Shown here in pieces: positions 51,580-61,274 of a stretch of DNA of 64,000 bases (within the stretch, counting starts at the first letter, position 1; every line of letters starts with the position of its first letter). The stretch lies in NCBI GenBank assembly GCA_018389105.1, contig JACATO010000307.1, positions 1,141,001 to 1,205,000 on the forward strand, read 5' to 3'. The notes under the pieces were generated by a model. That model did not search any database and was not told where the DNA came from. It saw only the letters and a program-made list of their open reading frames with translations. This DNA is from Nautilus pompilius (taxonomy: Eukaryota; Mollusca; Cephalopoda; Nautilida; Nautilidae). The translations under genes and the position numbers were made by a program.

Positions 51580-53425
51580 GCAGAATTTGTAGTAACCATT
51601 TTCTTGTAGTTGCTTTTAAGCCATAGAAAAGAGTATTATTTTGCTTACATTGTAAGACCAGTAAAAATTTACATCAAGCTGATTTAATTTACCAAATTCA
51701 ATTACTACTATTAATTCATTTTTTTTAAAAAAAAGTCAGTTCTGATTTAAAAACAATGAATTTTTAAATTGCTTTTATTTTAATACTATTCATGAAACAC
51801 ACAAATGAACAAAAAGTTGGTTCAAGCTGTTTCAGATCATTTAAACAACAAATAAAAAGATTTCCAATGCCTAAACAATTAGTAATATGGTAATTATACT
51901 CTAAATAAAAACAATGAAAGGAGGAAGCAATAGTCAAGACCTAAACTTCACATCTGTATTATAAAAAAAAAAAGCATGAAGCCTTGCATTTTATTAAATT
52001 TCCATGTATAGATATAATGTTCAATAACACAATTTTGTGTGATAGCACATGATCCACATAGTGTGTAAAAAAAAAAAAAAAAAAAAAAAACTGCAAATTT
52101 CAAAATGAAATCTTGGGTATTAAAAAATATGGATATGATATATAAATTGTACTTTGAGGCCAGTGATATCAATGGCAGGACTAGCAGAGGTTCTATGCAT
52201 TCCATAGATCAAAGGAATGGTCTTGTGGATTTGTGTAGTCATTGTTACCAAGATCCAACAATACTTTCTGGTTGTATGAGGGACTTCAGTGTATAACCAA
52301 ATCATTGAAAAACGTTCACCTTGTGGGAATGTGTGTTAGTCATCCTTATGTTGGTCTCTGTTTGAGCAATCATTGTTAAAATATTTAGGGCAGAGGCAGA
52401 AAGTGGTTTTCTGATAAGTCTCTTCAATTTGGATTTCTCTGATTGGAAATTACATAAATGATAGCATCAAGGAAAGTGCTATGCTTCCAATGTTTTGTAC
52501 TAAAATCAATGTGGTGGTAGTAATGCAAAAGTGTAGAGAGGTATCACGGCTTGCAAAATAACCCTCCTGGTAATGTTTCATGGTCGTTAACTGGTTAGGA
52601 TTATGAAACTGATAGTTTTGATGTATCAACAACTGGCACTAAGATTTATGTTGTAGAAAAACAATGCAAGGACAGAGTTAGGGTTATTATTGCATTCCTT
52701 AGTGCCAACAACAACATTACAGTTGATTGGCCAGCCATACATCTTTTGTAGAAGTGTAAGGCTTATAAATCCTTTGCTTCAGAACTGACTTCGTTTGGGC
52801 ATAGACTTGGCACTGTAGCATCAAGAAATAACAGATATGATCAGACATCTCAGTTAAAGCATATGCAAACTATGCATTTTGTTATAGTAGGTTCTTGGGA
52901 GAAATAAAAAAAATGTAATTTTTCAATTACTATATTGTCAAAATCCAAGGGTAAATTTAGCTAAGGAATAATTTCTATAACTCTTGATTACTTTGTGTTT
53001 CTTTATATGTAGAATTAACTGTGCTGCCAAATATATATGCAATTTGCAGTATAACATCTAGCCAGTTTATTTAATCTAATATATAATTTTACTCCCTTTT
53101 TTAATTAAAGGGATGTTTCCAAATTTTCTGTACTTTTGATTGTAGGAAATCTCACAGTAATAAATATATATAATTTGCTGATTGATAGTGGAAATCCTTC
53201 TCTAATTTTGGCAGGAGGACAGTAGCTGCTGCACAGGGCATGCTGGGTAAGCCAAGATAGTGTATCATCTGGTGGTAGAGTATTATGTTATGAAGTTCTA
53301 AGTGAAGGAAAATGTGAAAACAGCTCAGATTTTCAGAAGATTTATCTGCATAATTTGGTAATATTTATCTTTCAATGAAAAATTCTTAAATGGTACATGT
53401 TTAAAGGATGAGAGTTGATGACTAA
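51580..53425. other. AT-rich DNA with poly-A and an unassigned patch
   Basis: Poly-A of about 24 bases lies at 52067-52090. The patch at 52390-52830 is less AT-rich, and its minus strand faintly resembles the end of a Penelope-type protein, but not well enough to call. Confidence 0.4.
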
Positions 53426-53429
53426 TGTT

Positions 53430-54240
53430 GAACATACTCTTTTACCACCAACAGCTGTGACCTCTGTAAGCATCCACAAAAATAACCACTGCATCACTGT
53501 CTGAGATTGCTGTAGAAATAAATATCAGTATTGGAAGTGTGGAAATGATCATTCACTCCTACTTCACATTTAATAAGGTGAGCCCACAATGGATTCCAAA
53601 AGAGCTGTTAATTGATTAAAAGGCTTAACTCTGTGACTATGTCATCTGAGCACCTACTGCATTCATTATCAGATAGAGGAAACTAACTTTACTAGTGATG
53701 CCATCTGGATTCACCACTTTACCTGGAATTAAAGTGGAAAATCATGCAGTGGTATCACTTGGTCCCTACTGCTGAAGAAATTGAACACTTGGGCATACTT
53801 CAGAAAGGTTATGTCAACTGGTTTTGGGATGTTCTTGAATTAATATACATGGATTTTCTTGACCATGTATGAATGAATACTTAATTACTATTATAGTGAC
53901 CATCTAAATAATGCAGTTCAAACAATAATGCAGGAAAGACGCCCTGGAATGCTGATTGCTAGTGTGACAATATTGCATAACAAATTGTAGAGCAAACACA
54001 ACTACTGCAACGCTTGAGAAAATGGGATGGGAAATTTGGAATCACCCCCACATCTAGATTTGTCATTATGTGATTTTTTACCTTTTGGTTTCCTGAAGAA
54101 GCATCTAGATTTTGTGAGGTTTTTAAGAATAATGAAGATGTGAATATGACTGTCCTGAAGTGGTTGTATAACTGACTTTGGTATTTTCATTAAAAAACAA
54201 ATCAAAAAGAAACATATACAGTGCTTGTATCTACCAATGA
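53430..54240 (+). pseudogene. Mariner-type transposase relic 2
   Basis: Plus-strand pieces follow the order of a mariner transposase. NHCITVSEIAVEINISIGSV (about 53485-53545) matches the DRRxTVxEIAxxLxIShGSV helix-turn-helix. A QWIPKELL block (about 53588-53611) matches RWVPRxL. RRPGMLIASVTILH (about 53935-53980) matches KRPGxLxxGVxLLHDNARPH, including the second catalytic block. KMGWEIWNHPH then a phase-shifted FGFLKKHL (about 54020-54105) match the FGWExxxHPPYSPDLAPSDFHLFxPLKKHL end. Several stops and shifts are present and the catalytic residues are largely lost. Relative to a typical 345-residue mariner protein the N-terminus is missing. No terminal repeats were identified. Confidence 0.65.
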
Positions 54241-54309
54241 CAGAAACATTGCAAATACTATACTAGGAAATTTAAAATGGGGCTTTTACAGACATAAAAT
54301 ATAACCCCC

Positions 54310-54340
<31 letters not shown>

Positions 54341-54383
54341 ACTGTTGGTCTTGCTTGTTGTGTTGGCTTTTTTTTTTCTGCAG

Positions 54384-54502
54384 ATGTGCAAGGAGTACAT
54401 GCCCGCTTGAGGACTGGTAACTTTAATAGAGAAGAAACTATGAAAAGTCTTCTGGTTAGTATCAGGGTGAAAGCAGAATGCTTAGAGGAAGCTCAGAAAT
54501 GA
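54384..54502 (+). CDS. Candidate host exon, possibly terminal
   Basis: A textbook acceptor (GCTTTTTTTTTTCTGCAG, ending 54383) precedes an open frame of 38 codons that begins at 54386 (VQGVHARLRTGNFNREETMK, then SLLVSIRVKAECLEEAQK) and stops at TGA 54500-54502. A GTTAGT donor-like site at 54455 would allow a 71-base internal exon instead. The peptide has a charged, non-repetitive composition unlike the low-complexity frames nearby, but I do not recognise a family. If terminal, a 3' untranslated region would follow, and AATAAA sites exist further on, for example at 56024. A start-less single exon cannot be confirmed alone. Confidence 0.35.
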
Positions 54503-55540
54503 GAGAGATAAAACTAGCTGCTGGTTAGACTAAATATGCTTCATGCTATCAGGGACCAGATTTTGAAAGAACAAGCTTACTGCATGCTATTCTGTCAGCA
54601 TTTAATTATGAGTATTGATTATACACAAAAGTAAAAGTATGCCTGTAAATATTTTAATATAATTTACATTTTTTTAAACATTTGGATATTCTGTAGTTAA
54701 CTTAATTTTAGATGCTAATCTTTCATGAAATATTATGAAAACAACATTACACTGTTTATTAAGTTTCATTTGTTGGACTGATTGATGTTTTTATTTGATA
54801 AAAGGTTAATACTATACATATTTGTACGATCTCAAAAGTTTAAGTTTTTTTTTTTAATCTGGAAATATTTTTGGAAAAAAAATTATCAAATGTGAAGACA
54901 CTGATATTATTTCTTTGAAACTACAGTGATTTAATTAGCAAACATTTTATTTTACCATAATTATGCATACATAAGGAAGATGTGGATAGTAACCAGTGAT
55001 TGTACAGTGTTTATCTGCAAATTCTTTAATGGTTACTGCTTTTTTTGTTTATTTCTTTAAATTCTTGAATGGAATTCTGCAACTGAGACTTTATCTGCTA
55101 AAATTGCTTGTGGGTTTGCAAAATTATTACAACAAATTTTCACTGGTTAAGTGCAGATGTGTTAAAAATTAAATGAACAATGTTGAATTCATGTAATTCT
55201 GGATAATTTGTTGGCTGTTGACATTTTATTCTGCACATACTGAAATACACAGAGTGACAGAAAAATTTAGCAACATAATATATCTTTAAATTGAAGATGA
55301 CAATATTCTTAACGCATTTTTTGTTATTGTGGTATTATTATGAAGAAAAAAATATGATAGTCTTAAATCTAATCTAGTTTTCTTCAATTACTATACTTTA
55401 AGCTTTTGATATTAGTTAGGATTGAACTTTTTTCTTTTATTTTTTAGGTTCAAAGAAATTTTATTTAAATTTTGATACTATAGTAACAAAAATTGATAAT
55501 AAAATGAAAACCTATGGTCTTAAAGGATTTTAGCCAAAAT
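54503..55540. other. AT-rich non-coding DNA
   Basis: Nothing recognised. This could be 3' untranslated or intergenic sequence if the preceding exon is real. Confidence 0.5.
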
Positions 55541-55549
55541 TAGTTTACA

Positions 55550-55640
55550 TTGAGACTGCGAACCGGCTACCCAGCCCTACTCCCTCTCTCTCTGGAGGGG
55601 GGGGGGGAGGTAGGATTTTCCCAATGCTCTGACCAGTAGA
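55550..55640 (-). repeat. tRNA-like SINE head with expanded simple repeats
   Basis: On the minus strand CTACTGGTCAGAGCATTGGG (around 55620-55640) is an excellent Pol III A-box side of a tRNA. GGTTCGCAGTC (55554-55564 complement) is a near-consensus B box. They are about 60 bases apart, more than in a normal tRNA, because C-runs and AG repeats fill the middle. It is probably a SINE fragment or tRNA pseudogene. The body was not recognised and it does not obviously belong to the four-copy family. Confidence 0.5.
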
Positions 55641-55644
55641 AAGG

Positions 55645-56710
55645 TGTTTTCTCACCCAGAAATTTGGAGTCAAAAGAATTTAGTTAAACAAAAGCATATA
55701 TTTATCTTATTTACTTTAGCTCCTTTCCCCACAACATGCGTACCTGAAAATATAAGCTTGCAGTTTCAAAATTTTAGTGATTTTCCGTGCATTTTTCCTG
55801 AAAAGGAAGAAAAATCCTTAGGTCTAAGAATTTATTTCAAAGATATAAGTTATACTCCATTTTGTTATTTAAAGAAAAATTGTGTACATGATACTGGTTT
55901 AATCATGGATGTTGTCATGGTTATTCCTTTTCTTATCCAGCTAAGCCTGTGGCATTGAATTGTTGTATTATTTATATGCTTACACTATCTTTATATTTCT
56001 GTTTAGAATACTTAGCCAGAATTAAATAAAGCACATTTTCTTGAATTGGATTTTTTGGAAAAATTTACTAAATTAGGTTTATGTTGTTGTGTTTCTTTTA
56101 TTCTTGGGGTTTGCTGTTTTGTTCATTGGGTATAATTACATATAGACTTAATCAGTAGTTCAAACTTTTGGCTTTTTTCCTTAGGCAACATGATAAAATT
56201 CCTATTATTCATCTATTGTGAATCCTCCAGTCTGGTTCATCCAATAAAACATGTTCGTATATTCTTTGCATGAGTGGAACATTCAATGCAAAAATTATGA
56301 GAAGAAGGGAGAATAAACGGCATAGGAGGTTAGAAGTTACAATTACATATTAAATGAAAGGACCCAGAAAGCCAATGGAAAATGCTCAAATGTTAATAAA
56401 TGAATATTTTAAAAGATGTAAATAGAAATAAATTAAATCAAATAAATTGAAGTGTTTTCATTTTCTAAAAAAATTATCCAGATATTGGGTGCAGGTATAG
56501 TGCTAACCTGAGACAGCAGGTAAAAGCACTGAAGATTGAGATCATTTTGGAAAGAAGAGTGATTGCAACATGGTATTTAACCAAGCCAACAAATAGCATG
56601 ATTAATAAGTTAAAACTTATTGTTTAAGAAAGATAAGGAGATTGTAAAAGAAGATGGAATGATTCCATTTCTAACTTGTTGCTCAGGAGCTGCATGAGAG
56701 TGGAGAAACA
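55645..56710. other. AT-rich DNA with a chance 104-codon frame
   Basis: The frame at 55644-55958 (plus) has a composition biased to F, I and L and no recognised domain. I do not call it. Confidence 0.4.
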
Positions 56711-56714
56711 ATTA

Positions 56715-58950
56715 CACTGGTCAACAAAAGAAAATATTTTTTTCTTCATCATTGACTTAAACACCTGATAATAACTACATTTTTGGCACTGATCACAAAT
56801 ATGACAATGGTTTAACTCTGTTGGGTCAGGATTTTGAGATAGATGGTTCTAGTATTGGGAATATTTTGCTTCTATGATCCAAAACTTAATTTATACTTTT
56901 CACTTATTAATAAATTAAAAAATAAAACAAATTAAAGTTTGTAACTTTTATTTCAGAAAGGTTTAACAAAAAACTATCATTTCAACAATAATCATGTTTT
57001 GCATGCTCAAAAATAGGATTTATTTGCTCATTTAAAATCACTAGATGTTTCTTTTCTGAACATCCAGCAGAAGTCTGCCATCATTTTTGGAACCCATTTT
57101 CCCTGAAAATTTTTTATTTGTGAAATGTCTTGGTGGAACCTCTCACCATGCTCATCAGAAACATCTCCAAGATTTTCAGGAAGAGATCAAGGTGACTATC
57201 CAAAAAGTGAATTTTTAAAGACATTTGTGCTTTCAGATCTTTATAAGCATTCAAAACTTCCTTAATGATTCATTTGCCTATACTATTTGGACTTATTGTT
57301 GCTCAGAAAGTTCTAGAATACACTCTTGAATAAATTCTAGGCTGATTATCCCTTTCCTTCAAGATGGTTAAAAAATACTTCATCATTGAGGAGAGTTCTT
57401 ATTTGAGGTCCAACAAAAATTCCCTCCTTTAATTTGGCATTAGAGATGTTAGGAAACATCTTGCTAAGATATTTAAATGCAGATCTGTCCTTGTTTAGGG
57501 CCTTAATGAAATTCTTCATTAGGCCAAGCTTTATGTGAAGTGGTGGTAACAATACATCTTTAGGATCAACTAATCGCTTATAGTTAAAACTGGGGAGAAA
57601 CTTTTCATGTGGAGACCACACTTTCTTTACATGATGTATCTGGGTAGCCCCTGCTATCTCAGGCAAAGAAAGCAGCAATATTTTGTAAATCCACTTTGAA
57701 TTTCAGTGAGAAGACCACTGACTTTTAGGTCTCTGCAGATTTTCCATTTGTATCTTTCATATTGAATGGCATTAAGAAGAATTACCATATTTTCACATGT
57801 TTGTTTTAGATGAACCAAATGACCAATTGGAACACTTGGGTATTTATTTCCATTATGTAAAAGTACCACCTTTAAGCTTCGCTTTAATGAGTTGATAAAA
57901 AGATGCCAGTCATTTGGATTATGTTCCATTTCAAAGAATATAAATAAGACTTCAATGTCACAACAGATTTACAATTGTAAAACATCTTGCTAGGTTTGAA
58001 CTTTTTCGAAAGGATGTATACGTACATCTGAAATCACCAAATTCCATAGTTTATGTTTTAGAGCTAGAAGCTCAGACTGAGATTTAGGAAGGTAAAAGTC
58101 CCTTACCAAGTCATTCAAATCATCTTGTGTAATGAAATGTGGACTGTTTTCACTAGAAGGACGAAATTCCACATCATCGGGTTTGTCGTCTTGTTATTTG
58201 TCAGAGGAAAAATTCAGCATCTTATAATGGCGTTGGAACTGGAAGCTCATCACTGTGAGATACTGGCTTAATATCTGATTCCATCATAGGATAAGCTACA
58301 TTCTGCCTATTTTTTGAAGTAAACCCAGCTATTTTGGTCTGGCAAAAGTAACAATCATCAAAATGATTTTTGTGCTTCTGCCAAGCCATTGGCACTGTGA
58401 ATAGCATGCCTTTTGGCCTACCATCTAACCAGTCTCATAGTTGGCATGCTCATATATTGCAGCAAATGCGTGGTGCCGTTTTTATAATTGGGGTAATGTT
58501 TATTCTTTGAGAAGGTGATGTGAAAAAGTCACAGATATCACGGAATGAGTCTGCATTCACAACCTCGAGCAGCCATTATTTTGAAATAAAATATTATGTA
58601 ATATTATCGTTTGGTTAATTCCAGAATATTCCTATATGATCTGAAATAAAAAAAAACAGCTGAAAATCTGTCATAATTCGAAAATAAATTTTGAAAATGC
58701 TATTTTCTATTTATCAATGCAAGTAAATTATGATAAATATTCAGAATTATGAATACAGGTAATTATAATTCAAAGGTTTTTTTCCCGTAGACTCAATATA
58801 CCAGTTACTATTCTGGTAAATGAGCCAACTTATGTGTAGATAAATCTAGATCTGATATGCAAAAATGTAGTTGATATTTGGAATAAGCGCCATCAGATTA
58901 GCAAAGTGCAACCATACTTCAGTTTGATGAAAACACATTGTTAACCAGTG
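56715..58950 (-). mobile_element. DNA transposon-like element with CACTG termini and TTA duplication
   Basis: The left end (56715) reads CACTGGTCAACAA and the inverted right end (58950) reads CACTGGTTAACAA, matching at 12 of 13 positions. TTA directly flanks each end (56712-56714 and 58951-58953), a 3-bp target duplication. CACT(A/G) ends with 2-4 bp duplications are typical of the CACTA/Mirage/Chapaev superfamily, so I infer a member of that group. The coding relic at 57060-58420 lies inside on the minus strand. The length is 2,236 bp. Confidence 0.65.
57060..58420 (-). pseudogene. Recurrent uncharacterised transposon-type protein, disrupted
   Basis: Minus-strand frames at 58222-58407, 57990-58172, 57654-57929 and 57346-57678 line up in order as one protein of about 420 residues. 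They carry, in order: a DDCYFCQTK zinc-like CxxC motif; SDELPVPTP; DFYLPKSQSELLA; WHLFINSLKRSLKVVLLHNG with YPSVPIGHLVHLK; YKWKICRDLKV; FTKYCCFLC; PPLHIKLGLMKNF; FVGPQIRTLL; and MSLKIHFLDSHLD close to the end. From memory, this ordered set recurs as 'uncharacterized protein' in many arthropod and other invertebrate genomes, where it ends in a DEHGERFHQDI block; a decayed form of that block is near 57150. I cannot name the family. Three frame changes and a few stops disrupt it here. Its place inside CACTG termini suggests it is a transposase. Confidence 0.7.
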
Positions 58951-58971
58951 TTATTAATCCTTAAGCAGTAA

Positions 58972-59300
58972 AAAAGGGTAGTGTGGAAGTTTAGAGATAG
59001 ATTATTGTACTGCTAAGGTAGAAACCTTGAATTCTAATCTTGGTTTGGTGTACTTTCCTCATCTGATTTCTTCTTTCTGATAATTAGCAGGTTATTTGGG
59101 TTTTCTCTGGGCTGTCTAATTTCCTCCAACATCTAAAAAAAACGAAGGGTTTTATTACAGTTCTTTTGTGGTAGGTGTGCAGGTAACCTCTACCTTCTGT
59201 TCTCTTTAGCTAGATTCAGGAAACTGAAGCCAGGAAGTTTTCTGTGGTGGATGCTTTATGTTCCAGCATCAGCATCCAGGTTTGGAGAAGAAGAATAATC
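58972..59300 (+). repeat. tRNA-headed SINE family, copy D
   Basis: The head includes ACCTTGAATTCTAATCTTGG (decayed B box). It is followed by GGTTTTCTCTGGGCTG and TAATTTCCTCCAACATCTAAA, the diagnostic body segment shared with the other three copies, all more diverged from each other than recent duplicates would be. The ends are approximate. Confidence 0.55.
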
Positions 59301-59725
59301 CTAAGAAATAGACTGCATGATAATAGATTGCATGGAATAGTAACCAGAAACAAGCATCAGTAAAAGTAGAGCAAAATAAATATGAGAGTTCATGAAAGAG
59401 TACATAAATAAGGTGTCAAGAGTTTTGGGCTAAAGTTTAATCAAGTTATGAATTTGAAAATAACTTCTACTACTCTGGTGGTATAACTTGGATCTGAAGA
59501 AATGTATAATGCTTTAAGGTGATCTAAAAAGTTTATTTGGAACGCTTTCAAGAAAGGATGGACAGATATATAAGATCATTTGGAAAGGAAAATGTTACCA
59601 TCAAGCAAGGAAATTATTGAGGTAAAATTATATTTTCTAGCAAAAAATAATTTAAAACACACTTAAAATTATTTGGTGTGTTTTGTAAAGAAAAAAAAAG
59701 TGGTGATGCTGGAGTGGCTTGTGTA

Positions 59726-60805
59726 GTCTCCTTGAGAATCCCTTATCCAAAATCCTTGGGGCTGTGTGTTTCAGATTTTGGAATATAGATATACAGTCAA
59801 CCCCCGCGTAATCGCGGTTTGGCATTCGCGGAATTTTTCTTAGAACCTAACAAATAATTGTTCGTGGAAATCCCCGCATATTCGCGTAATTGCAAATATT
59901 TTCTGCGATTTTTTTATGGCTTTTTTCGTGGCAATATATATTTTTTCATGCTTTTTAACGCTAAATTATTAGTAACAATATAATTTACTAATTTTGTAAT
60001 ATAAATACTAATGTAAATTCAGCAAAATATCAATATAAAATAAATGCTATTGGCTGGAGGTTTGAAAGTAGCCAATCCGAGAGCGATATTCATTTATCCT
60101 TGCTGCTGATTGGCTGCTGCCCACAAGGCACTGTCTCAGGAAGATGCAGCCCAGCAGCCCTGCATCATCCCAGTTTACCGCATGTAGCTATCTCGAGTGT
60201 TTCTCTGAGTGTTGTATTTTTTATTAAATTATTATTATATATTTACTTATATATTACGTTATATTTTGACGTTTTTAGGCATTTATAGGCATTTTTATGG
60301 ACCACGTCCAATATTCACAGTTTTTCACTCTTTGTGGGTGCTCTAGGAATGTAACCCCCACGAATACCTGGGGGGGGGGGATATTGTACCAGCATAATTT
60401 GGTAGCTAACCCACTGGGGAAAGGGGACTGGGCACAAGTTCATTTACAACATCATAACTTCATATAGATGCATATAGCCTACAGGTAGTTTTATGCATTA
60501 TTTTAAAAACATTTTGTGCATGAAGCCATAAGAAAGGTAAGCTATCACTACGGTAGGCCCACCGGTACTGTAGGGGTATTTACAGGCCTTTTCAATACTT
60601 TCAAAGTATATTCATACCAACAACAAAGCATAGAAAGGGTAAAAAAAAAAAATTACAGTTAGTAATGCATGTACGCCAAGCATGTTGGGACATGTACATC
60701 ACTCACAACCTTCCCAGAACCTCTGGAATTTTTCACTGAAGGTGCTCCAAAAAATATTTTAGATTTTTGGAGCTTTTCAGAATTTTGGATAAGCGATTCT
60801 CGACC
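59726..60805. mobile_element. Tigger7-like (pogo) element, copy 2, interrupted
   Basis: The left end (TCTCCTTGAGAATCCCTTAT, after TA at 59724-59725) and the inverted right end (GGTCGAGAATCGCTTATCC, before TA at 60806-60807) correspond to the element at 13533-14025. Internal sequence on both sides of the insertion matches that copy, for example the run starting at 60390 against 13601. It is split by a younger element at 59794-60381. Confidence 0.8.
59794..60381. mobile_element. Second pogo-type element nested inside the Tigger7-like copy
   Basis: Insertion followed the TA at 59792-59793, within the GATATA of the host repeat, and TA recurs at 60382-60383. The left end reads CAGTCAACCCCCGCGTAATC; the inverted right end has a G/C run, then AGGTATTCGTGGGGG, giving a decayed inverted repeat of about 30 bp with an ATTCGCGG-type motif. 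It is 588 bp. The GC-richer part at 60100-60200 could be remnant 5' sequence of an autonomous relative. The 62-codon frame at 60100-60288 is not a transposase. Confidence 0.75.
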
Positions 60806-60884
60806 TATGTGAACACAAAGCAAAGAGTAACCAGAGAAAACCTATGTTAATAATATAGTTAAAAACTATTATTGTTGAATAGTA

Positions 60885-61270
60885 AGTTCAGCTTCTTGGA
60901 GTCGACCTTATGCGGGTGGGACGGCGAGTACTCTGCTTAGTGGCTTTTGTAGACGGAAAGTCCTTTACCCGAAAAGAGTGGAGGCTAGGGGTGCTTTTTG
61001 CCTTTGGCCTGCCTATCTGGCTGGGAAAGTTTCCCAAGATTGGTTTTTGGCTGGGTAAGTGATCACTCTAACAAAGGGCGCTTGCGACCCTAACTCTGGC
61101 CGCCTCGGTGGCCAGCTACACGAGATGCTTCGGCGCCTCAACCCAGCCTTTTAGGCCTTAACGGGAGCTTGCTCCACACCTGGCTTCGGCCACACACCTC
61201 CCCACTCCTTTCTCCTCGGAGATACACACGCATACATGAACTTTCATATGCACCCACACACAAGCACCAC
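60885..61270. repeat. GC-rich, hairpin-forming insert of unknown class
   Basis: A block of about 310 bp with many CpGs stands out in AT-rich DNA and grades into a CA-rich tail (61190-61265). Inverted repeats are present: an 8-bp stem closed by a 4-base loop at 61096-61115 (CTGGCC with GGCCAG outside); GGAGC-TT-GCTCC at 61164-61175; and TGGC-TTCG-GCCA at 61181-61192, whose RNA form would be a stable UUCG tetraloop. GGGAAAGTTTCCC lies near 61023-61035. No open frame or clear Pol III boxes were found. It may be a young SINE or a structured RNA-derived repeat. I do not recognise the family. Confidence 0.5.
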
Positions 61271-61274
61271 AAAA

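Noticed and set aside
52390-52830. Possible second Penelope-type C-terminal fragment
   Set aside because: Only a faint likeness over about 40 codons, with no supporting neighbouring domain.
55644-55958. 104-codon plus-strand frame
   Set aside because: Phe/Ile/Leu-rich composition expected from AT-rich DNA, with no domain, no splice context and no homology recognised.
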